DNA of 64,000 nt, taken from assembly GCA_963590165.1 (NCBI GenBank), contig CAVANO010000021.1, forward strand, positions 1-64,000, in the 5' to 3' direction. Origin of the DNA: UBA11524 sp963590165 (lineage in GTDB: Bacteria; Bacillota; Clostridia; Christensenellales; Aristaeellaceae). Shown one piece after another: positions 40,607-49,885 of the stretch. A program made the translations under genes and the position numbers. Numbering within the stretch: position 1 is the first letter of the stretch; every line of letters begins with the position of its first letter. The notes under the pieces are model-generated. The model was not told where the DNA came from. It saw nothing but the letters and a program-made list of their open reading frames with translations, and did no database searches.

Positions 40607-41644
40607 TCAACCCGATGTTTTTTCGCCGTCCAGCAGCGTCAGCATCCGCCGCGCCGCGCCCTCATCCGTAACAAGGAGGGTATGGCGGTCATGCCGCAGG
40701 ACAGCAATGATAGCGCCTGCTTTGCGTGCCCCTGCCGCGACCGCAATCATGCGGCACTCCGGCGTAAGCCTTGCAAGGTCGACGCAAACGCCCGAGGATG
40801 CCAGCAAGCAATTTCCCTCCGCGTCATAATACGCACCGAAGGATTCACCGACTGCTTGCTGTTTAACAAGCTTTCTCGCCTGTTCGGGCGTTAGACTGCT
40901 CATCGTCTCCTGCGCACAGCCAATACCATGCAGGATGACGTCAGCCCGCTGGATTCTTTCCATGGTTTCGCGGATTTCAGGCAGCCGCAGCATTTCCTGA
41001 CGTGCCTGCTCGTCCATGTGGTCAGGCAGATGCAGCAACCGATGATGACCGCCAAGCCGCTGCGCAATTTCCGCTGCGAGCGTATTTGCCTGCGTCTCCA
41101 TCTCGCGTCCGAAGCCACCCTGCGCCGGTACGACCATCACGTTCATGGGGGTTGGACTCTGCATCGCATGAGCCGTTGCCGCAACGCTTGTGCCGCCGGT
41201 AACTGCCAGTGTTGCGCCGGCATGCAGCACTGTCCGCACGCCATGCGCTGCCATCCGCCCCAGTTCCTGCAGGACGTGCGCGTCCGCATCGGCATTGCCG
41301 CGCACAACAAGCACCTTTCCGACCGGCAGACGCTGCATCAATGCAGCCTCCAGTTCTGTCAGTCCCTGCATCCGCCTTGCAAATGCCTTCGCACCGTCAA
41401 GCCACTTTTCCGCTTCGGGCAGCACATTCATGCCAGCCTTGTCCAGCGTGATGAGGCCGGCATTCTGCAGGCTGTCTGCCGCAGCACGCACCTCACGCTC
41501 GCTCAGATGGAGTCGTAATGCCAGTTGGCGCCGCCCGATCGGAGCAAGTTCCGCAACCGCTGTCAGAATCATCGCGCGACGCGCCATTTCGTCCGCCAAA
41601 TCAGGGGCAATCGCCTGCATCAGCGCAGGAAAATCGTCCGCCAT
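40607..41644 (-). CDS. cggR: CggR-like central glycolytic genes regulator (SorC/DeoR effector domain)
   Basis: A 345-residue regulator with an N-terminal winged HTH (RRQLALRLHLSEREVRAAADSL, residues ~40-60) and a large SorC-type sugar-binding domain. In Bacillus CggR is inactivated by fructose-1,6-bisphosphate and controls gapA-pgk-tpi-pgm-eno. Here it precedes pgk directly and no gapA is present. The ATG at 41644 is preferred over a TTG at 41665 because of its GGAGG at 10 bases. Confidence 0.88.
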   Translation of the reverse strand: MADDFPALMQAIAPDLADEMARRAMILTAVAELAPIGRRQLALRLHLSEREVRAAADSLQNAGLITLDKAGMNVLPEAEKWLDGAKAFARRMQGLTELEAALMQRLPVGKVLVVRGNADADAHVLQELGRMAAHGVRTVLHAGATLAVTGGTSVAATAHAMQSPTPMNVMVVPAQGGFGREMETQANTLAAEIAQRLGGHHRLLHLPDHMDEQARQEMLRLPEIRETMERIQRADVILHGIGCAQETMSSLTPEQARKLVKQQAVGESFGAYYDAEGNCLLASSGVCVDLARLTPECRMIAVAAGARKAGAIIAVLRHDRHTLLVTDEGAARRMLTLLDGEKTSG

Positions 41645-41678
41645 GCGATGGTTTCCTCCTATCAAGAATCCCGTTTGT

Positions 41679-41707
41679 ATGATACCACGATTCTAAGAAA
41701 ATGGCAA
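41679..41707 (-). promoter_or_regulatory. sigma-A type promoter for cggR-pgk-tpiA
   Basis: On the minus strand, TTGCCA (41707-41702), 17 bases, TATCAT (41684-41679), 34 bases before the cggR ATG. Confidence 0.72.
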
Positions 41708-41738
41708 GATTTTTTCGTGATTTCTTTCACAATAGCTG

Positions 41739-42884
41739 TCAGCAGCAGACGATTTCAATGCCTGCCATTGCCTCGTCAATCAGCGCATCGATGTCAAGTC
41801 TGCTCTCGCCTTCCAGAATTTTGTCCATCTTCGGATGTGTCGCGGGGTGACGCGGCGTAAACACCGTGCAGCAATCCTCATACGGCAAGCTCGATGTCTC
41901 AAACGTGCCGATTTTCTCGCTGATTTCAATGATTTCGCTCTTGTCAAAACCGATCAATGGACGGAACACCGGCATATCCACGACCATGTCCGTCGTACCG
42001 AGCGCAGTCATCGTCTGGCTTGCGACCTGCCCAATCGATTCGCCGGTAATAAGTGCCTCACTGTCCTCCTGACGCGCAACCTTTTCGGCAATGCGCATCA
42101 TGAACCGCCGCATAATCAGCGTGGTATACTCTTCCGAGCACTTCTCGTGGATTTCCATCTGAATTTTGGTGAACGGCACGATGTGAACGCGGATGCCGCA
42201 GCAACTTTCCGAGAGGATTCGTGCGAGGTCAAGTACCTTTTCCTTCGCACGGTCGGACGTGTACGGATAGGAATGGAAGTGCACCGCGTTAATGTGCACG
42301 CCGCGCTTGGCAATCATCCAGCCTGCGACTGGGCTGTCGATGCCGCCGGAAAGCAGCAACGTCGCGCGGCCGTTTGTGCCGACAGGCATTCCGCCGACTG
42401 CCGGAATTACCTTGACGTAGAGATATGCCATGTCGCGGATTTCGACATTCATCGTGTGCTGGGGCTTCTTGACATCAACCGTCAGATTCGGATTCGCCAT
42501 CAAAATGCGGTGACCCAATTCCGTGTTAATCGCAAGCGAATCCATGAAATACCGCTTATCCGAGCGACGTGCCGTCACGCGGAACGTGCCCGTCATACCG
42601 TCCATCATAGCGATCGCCTGCTCGCAGATAGCGTCAAAATTCTCCTTTGGCATTTCGACTGCCGGACAGACACTGTGGACGCCGAACACCTTCGTCACGC
42701 GCTGAATGCACGTATCGAGGTCATCGAACCCGGACACGAGGATGCGCCCATCATGCAGCTGCACTTCCGCTCCAAGCTCCTTCACGGCATACTTGACGCG
42801 CTTCACCAGCGCACGCATGAACACAGGACGGTTCTGACCCTTGAGAAAAATCTCGCCGTAACGAACGAGCAGCAAATTGCGCAA
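41739..42884 (-). CDS. thiI: tRNA 4-thiouridine synthase ThiI
   Basis: Makes 4-thiouridine in tRNA and supplies sulfur to thiamine synthesis. The 381-residue protein has a THUMP domain (residues ~60-165) and the PP-loop SGGIDSPVAGWMIAKRG near 180. It lacks the C-terminal rhodanese domain of the E. coli protein, as is common in Bacillota. It probably starts with TTG at 42884, supported by an AAGGAG site 8 bases upstream; no ATG has comparable support. It lies 45 bases after a cysteine desulfurase gene, its likely sulfur donor. Confidence 0.95.
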   Translation of the reverse strand: MRNLLLVRYGEIFLKGQNRPVFMRALVKRVKYAVKELGAEVQLHDGRILVSGFDDLDTCIQRVTKVFGVHSVCPAVEMPKENFDAICEQAIAMMDGMTGTFRVTARRSDKRYFMDSLAINTELGHRILMANPNLTVDVKKPQHTMNVEIRDMAYLYVKVIPAVGGMPVGTNGRATLLLSGGIDSPVAGWMIAKRGVHINAVHFHSYPYTSDRAKEKVLDLARILSESCCGIRVHIVPFTKIQMEIHEKCSEEYTTLIMRRFMMRIAEKVARQEDSEALITGESIGQVASQTMTALGTTDMVVDMPVFRPLIGFDKSEIIEISEKIGTFETSSLPYEDCCTVFTPRHPATHPKMDKILEGESRLDIDALIDEAMAGIEIVCC

Positions 42885-42929
42885 AAAATCGTCTCCTTAC
42901 CTCATATAAACGGCAATTCATCAGGAATC

Positions 42930-44081
42930 TTACCGTCTGACATACATTTTCAGCATCTCATAGTGCTTGATGACGCATGCTGCCGCAGCATCCATTTCCG
43001 CCATCGTGTTTTCCGGCGACAGGCTGAACCGCAGCGTACAGTCTGCCTCTGCATTTGACAGTCCCATTGCCTTGAGCACTGCCGACACCTTCTGCTTATG
43101 CGATGCGCATGCTGATCCTGCGCTGACATACACGCCGTCACCTTCGAGGGCAAACAGCATAGTCTGGCTACGCACAGGCATGAGGCTGATACTGAGAATA
43201 TGCGGTGCGCAGTGTGGATCGCCCAGCGAAGGTCCATTCTGCTTTGCATTCGGGATACCTGCCTGAATTTGCTCCAACAGATGTGCCTTCATTGCCGCCA
43301 TCCGCTCCGCACCATCTGCCGGATACGAGCTGATCGCCGCACCGAGGCTGATGATGCCGGGGACATTCTCCGTGCCGGAGCGCAGATTCTCCTCCTGACC
43401 GCCGCCGAACACGATGGGTGATAGCTTATGTGTCCGCTGAAAAATCAGCCCGCCGATGCCCTTACAAGCATGAATTTTGTGACCTGAAAAAGCATAGGTT
43501 TGAATGTGCAGCGCCTTGAAATTCATCGGCACGCGCAAAAACCCCTGCACGCCGTCCACATGAATCGCGGCATTCGGTGCAAGTCGGTCGCGCAGTGCAG
43601 CCACTTCGGCAATCGGCTGAATCGCGCCCACCTCGTTGTTGACCTGCATGAGCGTAATCAGATGGACGTCCTCACCCATCATCTTTTCAAGCGCTGCCAA
43701 ATTCACCACGCCGCAATGGTCAACCGGAATTTCCTCAACGTGATGACCCATCCGCTCCGCTTCATGCGCACAATTCAGCACAGCAGGATGTTCCACGGAC
43801 AGCATCAGCACACGCCCGGGCTTATGCTTTGTGCGCAGATGTCCCAGAATGGCGATGTTGTCTGCCTCAGTACCGCCGGAGGTGAACACCATCCGCTCGC
43901 CTGTCGCGCCAGCCGCCTTTAAGCAACATTCGCGGACATTTTCGACGGCTTTTTCCGTGTCCATCGCCGGACGATAGAGTGCAGACGGATTATACCAGAG
44001 CGTCTCCAATGCCTTTTTCACTGCGTCCGCAACGGCAGCAGTCGGCTTTGTTGTCGCGCTGTTATCCAGATAAATACTCAC
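42930..44081 (-). CDS. cysteine desulfurase (NifS/IscS-like)
   Basis: PLP enzyme that releases sulfur from cysteine. The 383-residue protein opens MSIYLDNSATTKP, has TSGGTEADNIAI near 68, the PLP lysine in SGHKIHACKGIGGL near 200, and the active-site cysteine in AGSACAS near 325. Placement directly before thiI suggests a dedicated donor for 4-thiouridine. It starts 2 bases after the preceding gene's stop. Confidence 0.95.
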   Translation of the reverse strand: MSIYLDNSATTKPTAAVADAVKKALETLWYNPSALYRPAMDTEKAVENVRECCLKAAGATGERMVFTSGGTEADNIAILGHLRTKHKPGRVLMLSVEHPAVLNCAHEAERMGHHVEEIPVDHCGVVNLAALEKMMGEDVHLITLMQVNNEVGAIQPIAEVAALRDRLAPNAAIHVDGVQGFLRVPMNFKALHIQTYAFSGHKIHACKGIGGLIFQRTHKLSPIVFGGGQEENLRSGTENVPGIISLGAAISSYPADGAERMAAMKAHLLEQIQAGIPNAKQNGPSLGDPHCAPHILSISLMPVRSQTMLFALEGDGVYVSAGSACASHKQKVSAVLKAMGLSNAEADCTLRFSLSPENTMAEMDAAAACVIKHYEMLKMYVRR

Positions 44082-44083
44082 TG

Positions 44084-44617
44084 TCAGTTCTCCTGATACA
44101 CGCCGTACGGCAGATAATGGCGGATATTGTCCACCATTTCTTCATTGGGCTCGAACACGAGGATGGATTTCTGTCCGTCCTTCGAATACGCAAAATAGTA
44201 TAGCTCAGCGTCCCTGTTCAAGAACCACCGGAGCTGCTTAACACCCGGTGCGGACACATGCCGGTGGAAGCTGCCGCTGGCAACCTTACCGAACGCATCA
44301 ACCTTGGCAACATTCAGGCTGCCGAGGTTCTTGCGCTTGCAGTTGTTGAACACCATAGCAAAGTCCATCGAGCCGTTCGTGAATGTATACTCGTACTCCG
44401 TGCGAAGACGGTCATGGAAGAAGAACAGATATACCGCGATGCCTGCAAAAACCAGCAGCATTACCAGCATCGCCACGCTGAACTCGATGAAAATAACATT
44501 CAGCACCATGAACGCCAGTACAGCGGACACAATCATCACAACCCAGGAAAGGTAGTACATGATTTCATCGAGCGTCCGCTTATGCTTGCTGACAGCCTGC
44601 TCCAGAAAACGATCCAT
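44084..44617 (-). CDS. two-pass membrane protein, DUF6106-like
   Basis: A 177-residue protein with two adjacent membrane helices at about 22-42 and 45-68, followed by a cytoplasmic beta-rich domain (EYEYTFTNGSMDFAMVFN). I take it to be a DUF6106 protein of unknown function; the assignment is from memory of the pattern. It is translated in the long asp23-thiI series, 2 bases before the cysteine desulfurase. Confidence 0.72.
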   Translation of the reverse strand: MDRFLEQAVSKHKRTLDEIMYYLSWVVMIVSAVLAFMVLNVIFIEFSVAMLVMLLVFAGIAVYLFFFHDRLRTEYEYTFTNGSMDFAMVFNNCKRKNLGSLNVAKVDAFGKVASGSFHRHVSAPGVKQLRWFLNRDAELYYFAYSKDGQKSILVFEPNEEMVDNIRHYLPYGVYQEN

Positions 44618-44653
44618 TTGTTTGCCCTCCTCTTCTATCTTTTGCTGCTCGCC

Positions 44654-45115
44654 TCATCCAAGCAGCAGATATGCACATGCCGTCAGGACGCCGACAACGA
44701 AACCGCCGATGACCTCCACGTGCGTATGACCAACAAGTTCCTTGAGCTCTGCATCGGAAATCGGCTGACCATCCACAAAGACCTTCTGGAGAATTTCGTT
44801 GATGACGACTGCCTGTTTGCCCGTTTCGCGGCGAACGCCGGTCGCATCATACATGACAATCGCCGCCAGCGTAAACGATAGCGCAAAAATCGGGCTGTTA
44901 AACCCTTCCACCGCGCCAATCATAATCGCCAGCGAAACGACAAACGCTGTGTGGCTTGACGGCATCCCGCCGCTGCCGAAGAAGCGCTTCCAATCCAGCT
45001 TCTTTTCAACTAAATAATAAGTGGGAATTTTCAATGCCTGTGCCACGAACCACGCCGTCAGGCAGCACAGCAGCACCCGATTGCTGAATATACTCAGAAT
45101 ATTCTGCAATGCCAT
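44654..45115 (-). CDS. divergent PAP2 family (DUF212) membrane protein
   Basis: A 153-residue membrane protein with motif GGMPSSHTA near 49-57 and HTHVEVIGG near 128, characteristic of divergent PAP2 phosphatase-like proteins. Substrate unknown; the next gene makes polyprenyl diphosphates, so a lipid phosphate is plausible (inference). Confidence 0.88.
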   Translation of the reverse strand: MALQNILSIFSNRVLLCCLTAWFVAQALKIPTYYLVEKKLDWKRFFGSGGMPSSHTAFVVSLAIMIGAVEGFNSPIFALSFTLAAIVMYDATGVRRETGKQAVVINEILQKVFVDGQPISDAELKELVGHTHVEVIGGFVVGVLTACAYLLLG

Positions 45116-45147
45116 TGCCTCCGCTCTCTCCCTTAATAAGATACAGC

Positions 45148-46032
45148 TTATTGTACTCTGTTCAGGGTGCTCTGCGCAAGGGTTTGCAGAAAATTCACAT
45201 CTCCGTTCAGCCGATGCGCCGCGTCAACCGCCAATGCGATTTCAGCAGCCGCGTCCTCCCTTGTGCCATCGATGCCCCGAATGGCAACCCAAGTCAGCTT
45301 GTTCTCCGCCGCATCCTTGCCGATGGACTTGCCAAGCGTTTCCGCAGTGCCGATGACATCGAGCAAATCATCCACCATCTGGAATGCCAAGCCAAGATGC
45401 TTGCCGTATTCGCAACCCAGCGCGACCTGTTTTTGATCCGCACCTGCCAGTAAAAGCCCCGCTTCGACCGGTGCCGTCAGCAAGTCAGCCGTCTTGTGGA
45501 GATGAATGTAGCGCACCTTATCCTCTGTCGGCGTACTGCCTTCCCCCGTAACGTCCATCGTCTGACCGGCAACCATTCCGGTTACACCGGCATGGCGTGC
45601 AATCGCTTCCGCCGCGAAGATGCCAGACAAATCACCGTTCTTCGCCAGCAACGCCGCATGGCGCATCATCAGCTCCATCGCCGCGCTCAGCAACCCGTCA
45701 CCTGCCAAAATCGCCATCGCTTCGCCGTACACCTTGTGATTTGTCGGCTTGCCGCGGCGAAGATCATCGTTGTCCATTGCAGGCAGGTCATCATGAATCA
45801 GGCTGTAGGTATGAATCATCTCCAGCGCACACGCAAACGGCAATGCCTTTTCCACATCACCGCCGGCCACCTCGCACGATGCCAGCAACAGCACTGCCCG
45901 AAGCCGCTTGCCGCCAGCCGTCAGCGAATAATCCATCGCGTGAAAAAGGATATCCGGCATCTCACCGATGCTGCGGAGCTGTTCGGAAAGTGACTTCTCG
46001 ACCAGCTGATGGTATTCCGCATACATCCTCAT
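45148..46032 (-). CDS. ispA: polyprenyl (farnesyl/geranylgeranyl) diphosphate synthase
   Basis: Builds C15-C20 isoprenoid diphosphate. The 294-residue protein has the two aspartate-rich motifs DDLPAMDND near 84 and DDLLDVIG near 223 and the KTADLL motif. Its start overlaps the xseB stop as ATGA. It lies in the usual clostridial nusB-xseAB-ispA order. Confidence 0.95.
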   Translation of the reverse strand: MRMYAEYHQLVEKSLSEQLRSIGEMPDILFHAMDYSLTAGGKRLRAVLLLASCEVAGGDVEKALPFACALEMIHTYSLIHDDLPAMDNDDLRRGKPTNHKVYGEAMAILAGDGLLSAAMELMMRHAALLAKNGDLSGIFAAEAIARHAGVTGMVAGQTMDVTGEGSTPTEDKVRYIHLHKTADLLTAPVEAGLLLAGADQKQVALGCEYGKHLGLAFQMVDDLLDVIGTAETLGKSIGKDAAENKLTWVAIRGIDGTREDAAAEIALAVDAAHRLNGDVNFLQTLAQSTLNRVQ

Positions 46033-46265
46033 ACCGGCTCCTCCATCGGCTCTTCGGTCGGCTCGCCGTTTGCGCCCTGTCGAAGCACCGTCAGCCGCTG
46101 CTGTGCCTCACCAATTTCCTTTTCCAGTGCGTTCAGGGCATTCAGTGCCTCCTCGTACTGTTTCATCGCGTCTTCCAGCGGCATTTCTCCGCTTTCCATC
46201 GCAGAAATCAGCGATTCCACCTGACGAAGCCTTTTCTCAAAGCTCGGTTTCTTTTTCGCTGCCAC
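46029..46265 (-). CDS. xseB: exodeoxyribonuclease VII small subunit
   Basis: A 78-residue small helical subunit with the ExoVII signature FEKRLRQVESLISAMESGE and ALEKEIGEAQQRL. Start is the GTG at 46265 with a GGAAGGA site; the region upstream lies inside xseA in another frame. It overlaps the end of xseA by 29 bases, a common feature of this pair. Confidence 0.9.
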   Translation of the reverse strand: MAAKKKPSFEKRLRQVESLISAMESGEMPLEDAMKQYEEALNALNALEKEIGEAQQRLTVLRQGANGEPTEEPMEEPV

Positions 46266-47529
46266 CGGAATCCTTCCTTTCTTGATGCACAAGCATTTCG
46301 CCGTCGCGGAAACGCAAATACAGTGACTCATGTGAACTTGCTGCACTGCGATCCGGTAAAATATGCTGGCCGTCCGTCACAATCGCATAGCCGCGTTCCA
46401 GCACACGTTCCGGATTGAGCGCCTGCAAATGCAGTCTGCACCGCGCGATTTTTTCCTGCTTTCGGCTGACAAGCTGCTCCGATGCGTTATCCAGCCGGAT
46501 AGATGCCATCACCAGCCGCGGCAGCATCGCTGCAAGACGTTTGTCCATCGCCGCATTCAGCTTCAGTCTCGCATTATCCGTCCGCTTCTCCAACGTCATC
46601 AGCCGCTGCGCAGGATTGCACACGCCCAGTCGCTTTTCCAGCGAAAGGAGCATCATTCGACGCGACTGTACCATCTGTTCCATCGCCATCAGCATGTGGC
46701 TTCGCATACCGTTGATCCCCGAAAGGATCTCCCGACGATCCGGTACGGCAATTTCCGCCGCGTTAGAAGGTGTCGCGGCACGGCGATCCGCCACAAAGTC
46801 CGCAATCGTGAAATCCGTTTCATGTCCAACAGCACTGATGACCGGAATCGGGCAAGAAGCAATGGCTCGTGCTACAATCTCCTCGTTGAACGCCCAGAGA
46901 TCCTCCATCGAACCGCCACCGCGCCCGACAATGACCACATCTGCCTCAGGGATTCTCGCTGCATCCGCAATGCCCTGCGCAATTTTCTCTGCTGCACCGG
47001 CGCCCTGCACCGCCACCGGCACCAGCACCAGCGGCACACCGGGGTCACGCGCCTTTGCCACCATGCAGATATCATGGAGCACCGCGCCTGTTTCGGATGT
47101 CACGACTGCAATTTTCTTCGGTCGGTACGGCAGCGGACGTTTTCGCGCTGCATCAAATAAACCTTCGTCCTGCAGACGCTGCTTGAGTGCCTCAAACTGC
47201 TGATACAACGTGCCTATGCCGTCCGGACGCATGCTGTCACACGTAATCTGGTAACTGCCGCCTTCGCTGTACAGCCCGACCTGACCGCTCACAATCACCG
47301 ACATACCATCCATCGGCTGCAGGGACATGCGCATTGCGTTCTGACGGAACATCACAGCATTGATACGGCTTCGCTCGTCCTTGAGTGTAAAGTACCAGTG
47401 TCCGGAGGAATGGCGTTTGAAATTGCTGATTTCTCCGCGCAGCCGTACCTTCCGCAGTGCCGGCTCATTTTGGAGCAGCTGCCGGACATATTCGTTGACC
47501 TCGCTGACCTCCAGAATCCACTCGGACAT
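46237..47529 (-). CDS. xseA: exodeoxyribonuclease VII large subunit
   Basis: Large subunit of the single-strand exonuclease. The 430-residue protein has an N-terminal OB fold, the segment IAVVTSETGAVLHDI near 135 and VGRGGGSMEDLWAFNEE near 185, and GHETDFTIADFVADRRAATPSNAAE. Start at 47529 is chosen because SEWILEVSEVNEYV is the normal N-terminus. It lies 22 bases after folD. Confidence 0.96.
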   Translation of the reverse strand: MSEWILEVSEVNEYVRQLLQNEPALRKVRLRGEISNFKRHSSGHWYFTLKDERSRINAVMFRQNAMRMSLQPMDGMSVIVSGQVGLYSEGGSYQITCDSMRPDGIGTLYQQFEALKQRLQDEGLFDAARKRPLPYRPKKIAVVTSETGAVLHDICMVAKARDPGVPLVLVPVAVQGAGAAEKIAQGIADAARIPEADVVIVGRGGGSMEDLWAFNEEIVARAIASCPIPVISAVGHETDFTIADFVADRRAATPSNAAEIAVPDRREILSGINGMRSHMLMAMEQMVQSRRMMLLSLEKRLGVCNPAQRLMTLEKRTDNARLKLNAAMDKRLAAMLPRLVMASIRLDNASEQLVSRKQEKIARCRLHLQALNPERVLERGYAIVTDGQHILPDRSAASSHESLYLRFRDGEMLVHQERKDSGGSEKETEL

Positions 47530-47551
47530 GCTCTCCCTCATCTGCGTCGTC

Positions 47552-48394
47552 TTATGCCTGCTTTTCCGCCGCTTCAAGCGTGTTTGCAAGCAGCTCTGTA
47601 ATCGTCATTTTGCCTACGCCGCCGGGCACGGGCGTCATCCAGCCTGCAACCTCCGCCACATCCGGCATTACATCTCCGACCACCTTGCCGTTCACACGGT
47701 TAATGCCCACGTCAATGACAATCGCACCGGGCTTGACCATATCCTTCTCGATGAATCCCGGCTTTCCGACCGCCGCAACCAGCACATCCGCGCGCCGCGT
47801 ATGCGACGCAAGATCCACCGTGCGGCTGTGACACATGGTCACCGTGCAATTCGCATCAAGCAGCAGCATCGCCATCGGCTTGCCAACAATATTGCTCCTG
47901 CCAACGACAACCGCTTCCTTGCCGTTCAAGTCGACACCCGTCCGGCGAATCATCTCCATCGCGCCCTTCGGCGTGCACGCAACGACACCTGGCTGACCGG
48001 TAAACAGCCGACCGGCATTCAGAATATGGAAGCCGTCGACATCCTTTTCCGGCGCAATCACAGCCAGCGCCGCAGCTTCATCAAGATGCTTAGGGAGCGG
48101 CAGCTGCACAAGAATACCGTGAATGGAGTTATCCTCATTCAGGCGGGCAATCAGCTTTTCGAGCTCATCCTGCGTGGTTTGCTCAGGCAGATTAATCGTC
48201 ACAGAATGGATGCCGACCTGATCACAGCCAACACTCTTGTTACGCACATAAATCTGGCTTGCAGGATCCTCGCCGACGAGGATGACCGCCAAGCCGGGCG
48301 TAATGCCCTTGTCACGAAGCGCCGCAACACGCTTGGCAATGTCTGCACGAAGCTCTGCAGAAATGATCTTGCCATCAAGAATCTGAGCGGACAT
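47552..48394 (-). CDS. folD: bifunctional methylenetetrahydrofolate dehydrogenase/cyclohydrolase
   Basis: One-carbon metabolism enzyme, 280 residues, with the substrate-binding YVRNKSVGCDQVGI (Lys at 54), VQLPLPKHLDE and the NADP motif GRSNIVGKPMAMLL near 165. Start ATG has an AAGGAAG site. It is in the nusB-xseA run. Confidence 0.96.
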   Translation of the reverse strand: MSAQILDGKIISAELRADIAKRVAALRDKGITPGLAVILVGEDPASQIYVRNKSVGCDQVGIHSVTINLPEQTTQDELEKLIARLNEDNSIHGILVQLPLPKHLDEAAALAVIAPEKDVDGFHILNAGRLFTGQPGVVACTPKGAMEMIRRTGVDLNGKEAVVVGRSNIVGKPMAMLLLDANCTVTMCHSRTVDLASHTRRADVLVAAVGKPGFIEKDMVKPGAIVIDVGINRVNGKVVGDVMPDVAEVAGWMTPVPGGVGKMTITELLANTLEAAEKQA

Positions 48395-48430
48395 AGCTGA
48401 CTTCCTTCCTTAAAGTTATAAAATCTACAG

Positions 48431-49390
48431 TCAATTCTGCTGCATTGCACGGAACTTTTCCGCGCCAATCAGTGCCACGCCGACCGCATTGTCGCCAGAA
48501 TATTCGGGTTTGCCGAAGCGCACCTGCATGGATGGATCGCGCTTGCGGATGCGTTCGGTCACAAGTGTACGGAATAAACTCGATGAGGCGATACCGCCTG
48601 CCATCAGCACCTGATGGATGCCCGTCTTGTTCGATGCGGCAACGACCATCCGCGTCAGCGTCCTTGCAAGCAAGTCATATACCTCGCGTGCAGCATCCTC
48701 ATTGGACATTTTTCCCTGCGCAAGCCATCGCTGCACCTGCGTTTCCGCGCCGGACAGGTGACAGCTCAGGTCGCCGTCCGCCATGCTGACCGGCAGCAGT
48801 GCCTGCGACTTGCCCTGCACAGCCAGTTTCTCCAGGTGCGGTCCTGCCGGAAACGGTAGCCCCATCGCCACGCCGACGCGGTCAACCACCTGACCGGCAT
48901 GCAGGTCAAGCGTACCGCCCAGCAGCGTCAGCCGATCATCCGTCAACGCAAGGATTTCGGTCGTGCCGCCGGAAAGGTGCACAGCAAGCATGTCACCCGT
49001 TGCAATGCCGCTGTCGATGCTTGCCGCCGCCACATGTCCGCGCTGATGTGTCGTAGAAAAGCAGGGAACACCAAGCAGAGCCGCAATGCTGCGTCCCTGT
49101 GCATCCCCTGCGTGAAATACGGGCATATACGATGATTCGTCATCTCTCGGACGTGCAGACGCGCAGACAGCCGCAATTTTGCAGTCTGTCAGATACTTCG
49201 AAAGTGCCTCAATCTGCTCTGGAAGCTGCCGCACATGAGCGAAAACTGCCTCGGACTGCCGCAAACCGCGCTGTCCCTGCGGCACAGGCAGCAGCTTCCG
49301 GCAGCTGGCAATCACCTGCCCGTCTGTCGTCACTGCTGCCGCGGACGTGGTATAGCAACTTGTATCCAGTCCGATGACAACGCGTTTCAC
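48431..49390 (-). CDS. TsaD (Kae1/YgjD)-like protein, clostridial paralogue
   Basis: A 319-residue ASKHA-fold protein related to TsaD, which makes the t6A tRNA base. It starts GLDTSCYTTSAAAV and has the metal site HQRGH near 114-118 and LSGGTTEI. It is shorter than normal TsaD and sits next to nusB; many Clostridia carry this paralogue in addition to a true tsaD. It might therefore have another role; the pattern alone cannot settle it. Its ATG overlaps the nusB stop (ATGA). Confidence 0.82.
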   Translation of the reverse strand: MKRVVIGLDTSCYTTSAAAVTTDGQVIASCRKLLPVPQGQRGLRQSEAVFAHVRQLPEQIEALSKYLTDCKIAAVCASARPRDDESSYMPVFHAGDAQGRSIAALLGVPCFSTTHQRGHVAAASIDSGIATGDMLAVHLSGGTTEILALTDDRLTLLGGTLDLHAGQVVDRVGVAMGLPFPAGPHLEKLAVQGKSQALLPVSMADGDLSCHLSGAETQVQRWLAQGKMSNEDAAREVYDLLARTLTRMVVAASNKTGIHQVLMAGGIASSSLFRTLVTERIRKRDPSMQVRFGKPEYSGDNAVGVALIGAEKFRAMQQN

Positions 49391-49842
49391 AGGCTCTCCG
49401 CCTGCTTTCTGCGCAGAATAGTGCCCAATACGCCGTTGACAAAGCGACCGCTTGTCGGTTCGGAGAAGCGATTCGCCAAATTGACTGCCTCATTGATTGC
49501 CACCGCACCGGGAACGTCCTTTTCATGCAGGATTTCCCAAGCTGCAAGCCGCAGAATCGTCAAGTCAACATGCGGCATCCGGTCAATCGACCACCGCGGG
49601 CTTGCTGCCTGAATGACCTCATCCAGCTCATCGAGATTCTCCAGAACGCCGCTGAGCACATGCGCAATATACGCGCGGTCATCCTCGCTCGGCTCCGACT
49701 CCGAAATAGTTTCCACGCCCGGAATACCTTCCTTGCGCAGCGCTTCATACACCATCTGAAGCGTCTCCTCGCCGCCTTCGCCGCCAGCCATGTGTTCAAA
49801 GATCATCTGCATGACCGCCGCACGCGCAGTCGTCCGTGCCAT
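49387..49842 (-). CDS. nusB: transcription antitermination factor NusB
   Basis: rRNA antitermination protein, 151 residues, with ARTTARAAVMQMIFEH at the N-terminus and the all-helical pattern (IDRMPHVDLTILRLAAWEILHEKDVPGAVAINEAVNLA, shared by NusB proteins). It follows amaP by 43 bases and overlaps the TsaD-like gene. Confidence 0.93.
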   Translation of the reverse strand: MARTTARAAVMQMIFEHMAGGEGGEETLQMVYEALRKEGIPGVETISESEPSEDDRAYIAHVLSGVLENLDELDEVIQAASPRWSIDRMPHVDLTILRLAAWEILHEKDVPGAVAINEAVNLANRFSEPTSGRFVNGVLGTILRRKQAESL

Positions 49843-49885
49843 AGTTGAAATACACTCCCATTCCTATTATATACAGGACAGCTTC

